From NCBI GenBank assembly GCA_002452315.1, contig DKFH01000164.1, positions 1 to 11,674 of the forward strand: a DNA stretch of 11,674 nt. The letters run 5' to 3'. The translations under genes were made by a program, and so were the position numbers. The number at the start of each line of letters is the position of its first letter. Positions within the stretch are counted from its first letter, which is position 1. This DNA comes from Anaerolineaceae bacterium UBA6801 (GTDB lineage Bacteria > Chloroflexota > Anaerolineae > Anaerolineales > Anaerolineaceae). Below are positions 6,038 to 11,674 of the stretch, piece by piece. The notes under the pieces are model-generated. The model was given only the letters and a program-made list of their open reading frames with translations. It was not told the origin of the DNA and searched no databases.

Positions 6038-7075
6038 TTATCCAAAATACCGCGCCAGGTCGTAAGGGCTCAGGATGCCATGCTGGGTGATCACACCGGC
6101 CACAAAAGTCGGCGGGGTGATATCAAAGGCCGGGTAATAGGCTTCGATGTCCTGCCGGGTGGTCGGTACCCCGCGGCACATCCTGATCTCCTGTGGATCG
6201 CGCGCCTCGATTTCGATCGATGCCCGACTGGGCTTGAACTTATCGGCCGCCTGGGTGAACACAAAATAAGGCACACCATGATAATGGGCAGCCAGGGCAT
6301 TCTGGAAGGTGCCAATCTTATTGACCACATGGCCATCCAGTGTGACCAAGTCGGCTGCAGTGAAGTACTTTTGAATCTTGCCTTCAGAGATCACATGCGT
6401 TGGCATGTTGTCAGTGATGATCTTCACCGGCACACCAATTTCATCAATGCTGGGGGCGGTCAGCCGGGCCCCTTGCAGATAAGGCCGGGTCTCGGGCGTA
6501 TAGACTTGCATTTGTTTTCCCGCTTGTTTGGCAATGGCTAAAGTCATCAGCAGGGAGGTTTCCGCAAAACACATCGTCAGGATGCCGTCACCATCAACGA
6601 TCAGGCTGGCGCCAAACTGGCCGCATTTGAGGTGTTTTTCATAACTGGCAGCGCGGATGCCTTCAATCCATTCCAGCAGCGCAGATTCAACCGATCCGCC
6701 TTCATCCAGCGCTCGATGGATCACTTTAACGGCGGTGTCGAGGTGCCGCGCCATGCTGGTGTTAGTTGGCCGGGTGTTGACCAGGCGCTGGCGAGCCTCC
6801 TCAAAGGCTGCTCGCTGCTGGGCTTCCTTTCGATCGGCGATCTGCCCGGCCAGCATCGCCATAGCATACAGTGCAACATATTGCGGACCGCCGCCCTGGG
6901 TGACCATGTCCTCAATCGCACGCGCTGCACATTCCACATCCTTGCAGCGGTAGAAAACTTTTTCAAAGGGGTATTTTCGCCGGTCACACATGACCACCTC
7001 GCCATCCTCATAGCGGGCCACGTTTTCACGGCGCAGCAAAAAGGGTAACAGGGCGTTGATTTCACTTAAATCCAT
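6038..7075 (-). CDS. mtnA: MtnA-like 5-thioribose-1-phosphate isomerase, divergent
   Basis: This 345-residue protein belongs to the eIF2B/MtnA/ribose-1,5-bisphosphate isomerase family. MtnA converts 5-methylthioribose-1-phosphate to the ribulose form and can also act on 5-deoxyribose-1-phosphate. Recognisable parts are IEDMVTQGGGPQYVA (about 54-68, the place of the canonical RGAPAIG loop), TRPTNT (101-106), GILTMC (Cys169, the catalytic cysteine position), ETRPYLQGARLTA (195-207), TDNM (221-224) and VNKIGT (251-256). Several active-site motifs differ from canonical MtnA: HCNAG reads MCFAE, RGAPAIG reads QGGGPQY, and NGDxANKIGT reads DGHVVNKIGT. The family call is safe, but strict MtnA activity is less so; a related sugar phosphate may be the substrate. 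The ATG at 7073-7075 has GGAGAG about 5 nt upstream. The gene starts 14 bp after ecfT stops and precedes the phosphorylase by 22 bp, as expected if it takes the phosphorylase's product. Confidence 0.82.
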   Translation of the reverse strand: MDLSEINALLPFLLRRENVARYEDGEVVMCDRRKYPFEKVFYRCKDVECAARAIEDMVTQGGGPQYVALYAMAMLAGQIADRKEAQQRAAFEEARQRLVNTRPTNTSMARHLDTAVKVIHRALDEGGSVESALLEWIEGIRAASYEKHLKCGQFGASLIVDGDGILTMCFAETSLLMTLAIAKQAGKQMQVYTPETRPYLQGARLTAPSIDEIGVPVKIITDNMPTHVISEGKIQKYFTAADLVTLDGHVVNKIGTFQNALAAHYHGVPYFVFTQAADKFKPSRASIEIEARDPQEIRMCRGVPTTRQDIEAYYPAFDITPPTFVAGVITQHGILSPYDLARYFG

Positions 7076-7089
7076 CGGCTCTCCAAGCT

Positions 7090-7872
7090 TTAAAAGCGGA
7101 CTAAACCTTCAATTTGGCCGTACCCCAAAATCGCAAAATAGACTGAAACAGCCATAAAGACAATCGCAAATGCCAGCACGACGTAATCCACCTTGCGCAT
7201 TTCAAAAACCAGGTAGAAAGTGCGCTTTTCTTTGGCGCCAAAACCCTTCGATTCAAGCGCCATGCCAAAGATATTCGTACTGCGGATGGTGGAAATAAAC
7301 ACAGGCACCAACAAGGGTAAGAACTTCTTGACGCGCTCTAACAGGTTGCCGGATTCCAAATCAAGGCCACGGCTACGCTGGGCCTGGCTGATGGTAATCG
7401 TACTGGAAACGATGGTGGGGACCAAACGCAGGGCTGTCGAAATCGCAAATCCGACCCGATAGGGCATACCCAGCATGATCATCCCGTTGACCAACTCCTC
7501 ATTGCGCGTTGAGGTGATCAAAATCATCCCAGCGGAGATCATCAAGATCATCAGCATCGTGCGGGCAACAGCAAAGCTCAGCGATTCAAGCGAAATTCGC
7601 CAGAACAGTTGGGTTTCACCTGTTGAGAACAGGTTCCACAAAATCATGCTGGAGACGGTCAGCACGATCAAAATGTAGCGAATCCGGCGCAGGTTCAGCA
7701 ACGCGCCCGAGATCACCAGCTGGGCCACAATCAAAACGGTGATCGGTAACATCCACAGCGGGTTTTCAAATAACAGGATGGCCACAAACGTGAGGAGAAA
7801 GATGATGATCTTAACTCGCGGGTCAAGGCGGTGGATAAAAGAATTATTGTCGATGTAGATCTCAGCATCCAT
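7090..7872 (-). CDS. ecfT: ECF transporter membrane coupling protein EcfT
   Basis: This 260-residue membrane protein is the EcfT (transmembrane) subunit of an energy-coupling factor transporter. It links ATP hydrolysis in EcfA/EcfA' to the S component. The N-terminal IHRLDPRVKI (13-22) is a typical opening of the family. Hydrophobic segments lie near residues 20-36, 39-57, 65-81, 102-121 and 228-250. The two cytoplasmic coupling motifs, usually Ala-Arg-Gly, read SRG in QAQRSRGLD (167-169) and SKG in ALESKGFGA (208-210), so both are slightly changed but keep a basic residue followed by glycine. The ATG shares one base with the TGA of the upstream ATPase gene (TGATG), which suggests translational coupling. 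AAGGAG lies about 10 nt before it. The gene is followed after 14 bp by the MtnA homologue. Confidence 0.92.
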   Translation of the reverse strand: MDAEIYIDNNSFIHRLDPRVKIIIFLLTFVAILLFENPLWMLPITVLIVAQLVISGALLNLRRIRYILIVLTVSSMILWNLFSTGETQLFWRISLESLSFAVARTMLMILMISAGMILITSTRNEELVNGMIMLGMPYRVGFAISTALRLVPTIVSSTITISQAQRSRGLDLESGNLLERVKKFLPLLVPVFISTIRSTNIFGMALESKGFGAKEKRTFYLVFEMRKVDYVVLAFAIVFMAVSVYFAILGYGQIEGLVRF

Positions 7873-9572
7873 CAGCTATGCACTCCTTCTAAACATGCGA
7901 TCATCTCCTCCGGGGTCAAAAAGGTATAACCCAGGCGATAACTGAATTCAACAAAATGCGGCGGGCGCAAGAACGCATCCCGCAAAACATCGCCCTGGGA
8001 GAACACTTCGCGGGTGGTCCCCTTCAGGATGATGTCGCCGTCTTTCATCACGAAAGCGCGTTTGGCATACTCGGCCACAACCCACATATGGTGCGTGATG
8101 AAGATGATCGTGCTACCATTCTCGTTCAGCCGTCTGACCATATTCATCATGCTGCGCTGTTCACTGTAGTCCAGGCCGGTAGTGGGCTCGTCCAGGATCA
8201 GCACATCAGGGTTGGATGCCAAAACTGCGGCTACAGCTACCCGCTGGCGGCCGCTCTTGGTGAGGGTGAAGGGATCTTCCTCCTCCTGTCCCGCCAGATC
8301 AACCGCTTCCAGCGCTTCTGTCACCCGCTGTTTGACTTCTTCCTCGGAAAAATTCCTCAAGCGCGGGCTGAAGGCAACTTCATCAAAGACTTTTTCTGAG
8401 AAGATCTGGTGATCCGGGTTCTGGAAGACATACCCCACACTTTGCCCCAGTTTAAAAATGCCTTGTTCCCGGGTAGGCTTGCCATTGACTAGCACCTCAC
8501 CCCTAGTAGGTGTCAACAGGCCGTTGAAGTGCTTGGCCAATGTCGTCTTACCGCTGCCATTCTGCCCGATGATAGCAACCATCTCACCGCGATGGATCTC
8601 CAGGTCCACATTTTTCAGCGCTTCAACCTCGCCCACGTAAGTATAAGATAGACCCTTACATTCTATCAAAGGCGAATTTTTCTGCGTTAAAGCAGCTTTT
8701 TCCGCTGCGAGCATCCGTTGATAGCCAGCCTCGTTGATCTTAAATCCTGAAGATGCAAAAGTCTCCACACCTTCATCCGGCGTGAGTGGGAGTTCAGTTA
8801 GGCCGGCGGCCTTGAAGAACTTGGGAATGCCCAGCGGCATAACGCCCAAAGATTCCAATAAATCAACATCCGAGAGGATCTCCCGGGTCTGCCCGACCTT
8901 GATCAGGTGCCCTTCCTTGATCAGGGCGATCCGATCGGCAAATAAGGCCTCTTCTGTTTCGTGCTCAACGATCAGCAGCGTCAGATCCTCGCGTTTACAC
9001 AGCCGGTGGGTGATCTCAAACACCCCCATCTTACTGATCGGGTCAAGGTCGGTGGTAGGCTCATCCATCACCAACACCTGCGGCTTCAATGCCAAAACCG
9101 ATGCAATGGCTAGTTTTTGCTTCTGCCCGCCCGAAAGCGTTGAGGGCGGTCGATTGCGGAAAGCGTCCAGTCCCACATAATTCAGGTTTTCATCAATACG
9201 GGCTTTGATCTCTTCCCTGGGGACAGCAAAATTTTCCGGGCCGAAGGCAACTTCCAATTCGACATTGGTAGAAAATAATTGCGCCTCAAAATCCTGGAAC
9301 ACCATACCGACAATTTCAGCCATTTGTGCAACAGAAAATTCCTTCGTGTCCCGACCCATCACTTCCACACCGCAAGAAAGCTTGCCCATATGGAAATGTG
9401 GGATCAGCCCATTGATGGTCGCAGCCAGGGTGCTTTTGCCTGCCTCGCTAGGCCCCATCAACATCATGAACTCCCCGCGCATCAGGGTTAAATTAATGCC
9501 CTCCAGGGCAAAACCTTTCTGACCGCGATAACGGTAATTAAGATCACGAATAGTTACAACGGGTTCGCTCAC
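7872..9572 (-). CDS. Fused ECF ATPase EcfA-EcfA' (two ABC domains)
   Basis: Two ABC ATPase domains are joined in one 566-residue chain, and together they power the ECF transporter. Domain 1 has Walker A GPSEAGKST (40-48), Q-loop Gln93, signature LSGGQ (146-150), Walker B VLVMDE (166-171) and switch His204. Domain 2 has Walker A GQNGSGKTT (336-344), Q-loop Gln384, Walker B VLILDE (457-462) and switch His494. Its signature reads LTKSGRQ (437-443) instead of LSGGQ, a degeneration like the one known from other double-ATPase ECF proteins, so the two ATP sites are probably not equal. A linker of about 60 residues (240-300) joins them. Translation starts at a GTG (9570-9572) with GGAGGT 3 nt upstream, an unusually short gap, but no other in-frame start lies before the first domain. 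This is the first gene after the attenuator-like leader and overlaps ecfT by one base. Confidence 0.95.
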   Translation of the reverse strand: MSEPVVTIRDLNYRYRGQKGFALEGINLTLMRGEFMMLMGPSEAGKSTLAATINGLIPHFHMGKLSCGVEVMGRDTKEFSVAQMAEIVGMVFQDFEAQLFSTNVELEVAFGPENFAVPREEIKARIDENLNYVGLDAFRNRPPSTLSGGQKQKLAIASVLALKPQVLVMDEPTTDLDPISKMGVFEITHRLCKREDLTLLIVEHETEEALFADRIALIKEGHLIKVGQTREILSDVDLLESLGVMPLGIPKFFKAAGLTELPLTPDEGVETFASSGFKINEAGYQRMLAAEKAALTQKNSPLIECKGLSYTYVGEVEALKNVDLEIHRGEMVAIIGQNGSGKTTLAKHFNGLLTPTRGEVLVNGKPTREQGIFKLGQSVGYVFQNPDHQIFSEKVFDEVAFSPRLRNFSEEEVKQRVTEALEAVDLAGQEEEDPFTLTKSGRQRVAVAAVLASNPDVLILDEPTTGLDYSEQRSMMNMVRRLNENGSTIIFITHHMWVVAEYAKRAFVMKDGDIILKGTTREVFSQGDVLRDAFLRPPHFVEFSYRLGYTFLTPEEMIACLEGVHS

Positions 9573-9575
9573 AAG

Positions 9576-9581
9576 ACCTCC
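9576..9581 (-). promoter_or_regulatory. Shine-Dalgarno site for the GTG start of the ECF ATPase
   Basis: GGAGGT (9581-9576, minus strand) is followed by CTT and then the GTG start at 9572. The gap is short, but the site is strong and supports the GTG. It lies 32 nt downstream of the terminator U-tract, so it is only transcribed when the terminator is read through. Confidence 0.65.
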
Positions 9582-9612
9582 ACACTTATATTTTTATACA
9601 TTTAAAATGAAC

Positions 9613-9649
9613 AAAAAAACCGACCTGAGGATTAGAATCCTGAGGCAGG
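9613..9649 (-). terminator. Intrinsic terminator before the ECF ATPase gene
   Basis: In the transcript, CCTGCCTCAGGATT (9649-9636) can pair with AATCCTCAGGTCGG (9633-9620). The inner AGGAT/ATCCT part and an outer CCT/AGG part are paired around a small loop, with one C-C mismatch, a G-U pair and a U-C mismatch. The stem is followed at once by seven Ts (9619-9613). It lies between the predicted promoter and the first gene, so it must act as a regulated attenuator rather than as an end-of-operon signal. Confidence 0.8.
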
Positions 9650-9822
9650 CTTTTGAATAACCAACACACCAATAAAGGAATTTAGGTCCGGTAATGAAGT
9701 GCTTTTTGTCAATGCACAATGACTGACACCAGTAATGCCAGAGCAGTTTTGTTTCATTTGATAAGTCCGCAATAATTTGCAGTACATTGACGGATGACCG
9801 TCAGAAAATAATTAACAACTCT

Positions 9823-9851
9823 ATTATAACACAATTTTGCAGTTCAGTTTA
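9823..9851 (-). promoter_or_regulatory. Promoter of the ECF/MTA operon
   Basis: A perfect TATAAT (9828-9823, minus strand) is preceded by TGT, giving an extended -10 (TGTTATAAT). The -35 region 16-18 nt upstream (AAACTG, TAAACT or TTAAAC) matches the consensus poorly, but an extended -10 can make up for that. The predicted start of transcription is near 9816. No other promoter this good is seen before the operon. Confidence 0.65.
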
Positions 9852-9871
9852 ATGAAAGAGTGGTGAATGGA

Positions 9872-9907
9872 ATCAGATTTTAGGCAATCAGATATTGGGA
9901 ATTAGGG
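9872..9907. repeat. Degenerate copies of the 14-15 bp repeat
   Basis: ATCAGATTTTAGGCA (9872-9886), ATCAGATATTGGGA (9887-9900) and a partial ATTAGGG (9901-9907) match the tandem units at 2781-2837 with few changes and in the same orientation. The array lies about 45 bp upstream of the operon promoter. Confidence 0.7.
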
Positions 9908-10164
9908 GGCATAAACCTGGCCCAGACAACTCAGCAGGTGGTATCCCCCCTACCAGCTACAAGCTACCTGCTACGAAGTCCCCGAAGCGTCAGAGACTCC
10001 TGCAGCGCCAGCGACTGGGAACCGTCCTGTAAGGAAACGGAGAAGCGGAATGGGATCAGCTTTCAGCTCCCCGTCTTGAATTCCCCACTGCATAGCTGAG
10101 TGGGACCAGCTACCTGCTTCCTGGAACTGGCCCCATCGCTCTTCATTTCAAAATAAAAAATATT
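9908..10164. other. Gene-free stretch with degenerate repeats and hairpins
   Basis: I find no gene here. The stretch has AGCTAC-type motifs (CCAGCTACAAGCTACCTGC at 9953-9971), two copies of TGGGAYCAGCT followed by similar sequence (10051 and 10101), and a hairpin CCCACT/AGTGGG (10084-10104). A weaker hairpin lies in CCGTCCTGTAAGGAAACGG (10023-10041). The wording ACGAAGTCCCCGAAGCG (about 9973-9989) resembles ACGAAGT...CCCCTGAAGCG at about 2633-2655 in the other repeat region. These look like decayed copies of dispersed repeats. The end of the zinc-ribbon gene is followed only by AT-rich sequence, not by a clear terminator. Confidence 0.55.
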
Positions 10165-10716
10165 TTACCTCACTGAATGATCAATCAGATATTTCATGTA
10201 AGTGGCAGTCTGGCGGGTGTTCATTTCGATATCAAGAATTACAAAAATCGATTCTGCCACCAGTTTATAGAGCACGTAACTGCTGACACCAAAAACAATG
10301 GCCATTAGCATAATAGACAAGCCCACAACCCCATCCGTGAAAAGTAAGATAAACCCCACGAAACCGAGGATATTTGCCAGAACCGCCATGATAATTGCAA
10401 TCGTATTGTAAAGATTTGCAATGCCTTTTAAGGCGGTGTATTTAATTGGAAAGCGAATGGATTGAGTGCGGTCGTGTGGCCCCTGTTGTGTTTTGGGCAT
10501 GCTGGATAAAGAAGGTGCGGGTTTCGATTCCGCGGGGGGAGGCGCACCGGGTGTTTGGCCTTCAACAGAAACAGTGACATCTATCAAACTTGCACCACAG
10601 TTGGTACATACCGTTCGATAAACGCTGTTTTTGGTAACACACTCCGGGCAGATTAAAATATTCTTGGGTCTGCTCCTATTTAAAAAATGTGCTCGTTGTT
10701 GAACAATATCAAACAC
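10165..10716 (-). CDS. Zinc-ribbon protein with two membrane segments
   Basis: This 183-residue protein has an N-terminal zinc ribbon with Cys23, Cys26 (CPEC), Cys37 and Cys40 (CTNCG). A Pro/Ser-rich linker follows (about 54-80), then two hydrophobic segments (about 103-126 and 130-152) and a short C-terminal part (AESIFVILDIEMNTRQTA). This layout is common in small bacterial membrane proteins of unknown function; I cannot give it a role. The start is uncertain. The GTG at 10714-10716 is the only ordinary start in the open frame but has no good Shine-Dalgarno site. A nice AGGAG lies in frame around codons 14-15, and the protein family normally begins right at the zinc ribbon, so a shorter product from a rare start (for example ATT near codon 20) is possible. 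It follows the coiled-coil gene by 55 bp, so the two may be co-expressed. Confidence 0.75.
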   Translation of the reverse strand: MFDIVQQRAHFLNRSRPKNILICPECVTKNSVYRTVCTNCGASLIDVTVSVEGQTPGAPPPAESKPAPSLSSMPKTQQGPHDRTQSIRFPIKYTALKGIANLYNTIAIIMAVLANILGFVGFILLFTDGVVGLSIMLMAIVFGVSSYVLYKLVAESIFVILDIEMNTRQTATYMKYLIDHSVR

Positions 10717-10771
10717 AGATTCACATTTTGACCTCAGGCGTGGAAAAATTTCCCAGCTGACACCATCAACA

Positions 10772-11674
10772 TCACACGAAAGCCTGGATAAAGAAAATCA
10801 CGCTCAGCACCACCAGAAGCACAATCCCCGCGACCATCAGGTAAAAATTGTGCACACTGCCCTGGTCGCAAGTCTCCAGCCTGGCCGCAATCAGGTACAG
10901 TTCCTGAGAGATCTCGCCCAAATTGGCCTTGGTTTCATCGATCTTCTTATAGCTGTCCGTCAACGCGTCTGATTCAGGCCGGGCGGTTTCAACCAGCGGT
11001 CCCAGATCACCGATCATAGGCGCCATTTCTTCTTTCAATGCAGTAATCGCCGCTTCTTTTGACTGGACATTTTCCTCTAATGCTGCGATGCGCTGGTCGA
11101 GCGATGCTAATGCCTCCTCTCGATTGCCTTCCACAGTGGAGATTTGATCCTGCAAACGGGCTATTTTTTCTTCAAAAGGTTTTTGTTCAATTGCCAGGTG
11201 GGATCGCTGGCTTTCAATCTCAGTAACTCTGGCCTCAACCTGGGCCAGGTCAACTTCAAGGGACATGATTTTCTCATCGCTATCAGCGATCCGGGTGTCT
11301 TTATCCGGGTCGTCCGATTCTGCCAGCTCAGCTAGCTTGTTCCGTTGCGTGTCAAGCTCAGCCTGTAATTTTTCTCTGTCTTTGAGGAGCTTATCAAGCT
11401 CTTTTTGCAGTTTTTCTTGCTCAGAAGTGGTCTTATCAAACTTTTTGGCAACGTTTTTGTGGGTGGCTTCCAATTCGCGCATCTGGTTTTCATACTCAGC
11501 AACCAGTTTAGCCCGAGAACCGCTTACAGTGTTGATTTCATCCTTCAGGGCGCTTATTTCTGCCACCAAATCTGACCTTTGTTGATCCAGTGTCACCAGG
11601 GCATCATAAGCGCTGGCATAGGAGGGATCAGACACCTTGGCATCCCAGGCTTTCTGGCCCAATTCCACCATCAA
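10772..11674 (-). CDS. Tail-anchored coiled-coil protein (5' partial)
   Basis: This frame is open to the window edge, so the true start is probably outside; the first codon at the edge should not be taken as the start. About 300 residues are visible. Residues about 26-250 are rich in Glu, Lys, Gln, Leu and Ala with heptad-like spacing, indicating long coiled coils broken near 120-126 (SDDPDKD) and 218-232 (PMIGDLGPLVETARP). The last 24 residues (277-300, FYLMVAGIVLLVV...) are a single membrane helix at the very C-terminus, so the protein is probably anchored by its tail with the coiled coil in the cytoplasm. The opening ELGQKAWDAKV followed by a charged coil is seen in small bacterial proteins often paired with zinc-ribbon proteins. 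Function is unknown. The zinc-ribbon membrane protein gene follows after 55 bp. Confidence 0.8.
   Translation of the reverse strand: MMVELGQKAWDAKVSDPSYASAYDALVTLDQQRSDLVAEISALKDEINTVSGSRAKLVAEYENQMRELEATHKNVAKKFDKTTSEQEKLQKELDKLLKDREKLQAELDTQRNKLAELAESDDPDKDTRIADSDEKIMSLEVDLAQVEARVTEIESQRSHLAIEQKPFEEKIARLQDQISTVEGNREEALASLDQRIAALEENVQSKEAAITALKEEMAPMIGDLGPLVETARPESDALTDSYKKIDETKANLGEISQELYLIAARLETCDQGSVHNFYLMVAGIVLLVVLSVIFFIQAFV

Larger units (their letters stand above)
9573..9816 (-). promoter_or_regulatory. Long structured 5' leader, candidate riboswitch or attenuator
   Basis: The distance from the predicted transcription start (about 9816) to the ATPase start is about 245 nt. The leader holds a row of stem-loops: TGACGG/CCGTCA with a 4-nt loop (9788-9803), GCAA/TTGC (9769-9780), CTGGCA/TGTCAG with a 7-nt loop (9723-9741), and GTGC/GCAC (9699-9717). 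They are followed by a strong terminator (9613-9649) before the first gene. A near-repeat CATTACYGG occurs at 9737-9729 and 9696-9688. I compared the leader by eye with consensus features of S-box, SAH, SMK, T-box, purine, preQ1, TPP and THF elements and saw no match. Operon control by premature termination is a solid inference; the ligand is unknown, with MTA, SAM by-products or a purine as likely candidates. Confidence 0.6.

Noticed and set aside
9684..9712. Perfect TTGACA (-35) inside the leader
   Set aside because: At 16-19 nt downstream there is GGACCT-like sequence and no -10 box, so it is probably not a second promoter.
9721..9745. TPP-riboswitch-like words (TAATGCCAG) upstream of the operon
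   Set aside because: They are on the plus strand, opposite to the operon, and the other conserved TPP parts (CTGAGA, ACCTGA) are not found in the right order.
9573..9816. S-box, SAH, SMK, purine or T-box element in the leader
   Set aside because: I looked for their core words (for example the T-box TGGNACCGCG and the conserved SAH and S-box core sequences) and did not find them. This was an inspection by eye only; a covariance search would be decisive.

Overview
The window looks like a bacterial chromosome segment. The gene families and degenerate intergenic repeats would suit an Anaerolineae-type Chloroflexota, but this is a guess from gene style and not a proof. Every confident gene lies on the minus strand, so transcription runs from high to low coordinates. 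Starts are a mixture of ATG, GTG and TTG, and Shine-Dalgarno sites of the AAGGAG type decide several of them.

Right edge (10165-11674): a tail-anchored coiled-coil protein, cut by the window end, precedes a small zinc-ribbon protein with two membrane segments. Then comes about 320 bp of gene-free DNA (9841-10164) with degenerate repeats and small hairpins.

Centre (9828 down to 2886): a seven-gene cluster with its own control region. A TATAAT promoter near 9823-9828 is followed by a leader of about 245 nt. The leader has several stem-loops and ends in an intrinsic terminator (9613-9649) placed before the first gene, an arrangement typical of a riboswitch or attenuator. The genes, in order of transcription, are a fused double ATPase (EcfA-EcfA'), EcfT, an MtnA-like isomerase, a nucleoside phosphorylase of the MTAP/MTIP family, an ECF substrate-binding S component, and an MtaD-type amidohydrolase (that is six ORFs, the first carrying two ATPase units). 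This is a complete group III-like ECF transporter interleaved with 5'-methylthioadenosine (MTA) salvage enzymes. The simplest model is uptake of an MTA-like nucleoside (MTA, 5'-deoxyadenosine or a relative). MtaD would deaminate it to the inosine form. The phosphorylase, which carries Asn where adenine-specific MTAPs carry Asp, would split it to hypoxanthine and a 5-modified ribose-1-phosphate, and the MtnA-like enzyme would isomerise that sugar phosphate. No later salvage enzyme is present here.

Left part (1-2885): about 380 bp without genes holds a 208-bp inverted-repeat element and a four-copy 14-bp tandem repeat of the same family as the repeats upstream of the operon. After it come a soluble GAF-PAS histidine kinase without a visible response regulator, and the membrane half of an ABC exporter that runs off the window.

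The most interesting points are the ECF/MTA operon, its unassigned attenuator leader, the inosine-type active site of the phosphorylase, and the divergent active site of the MtnA homologue.
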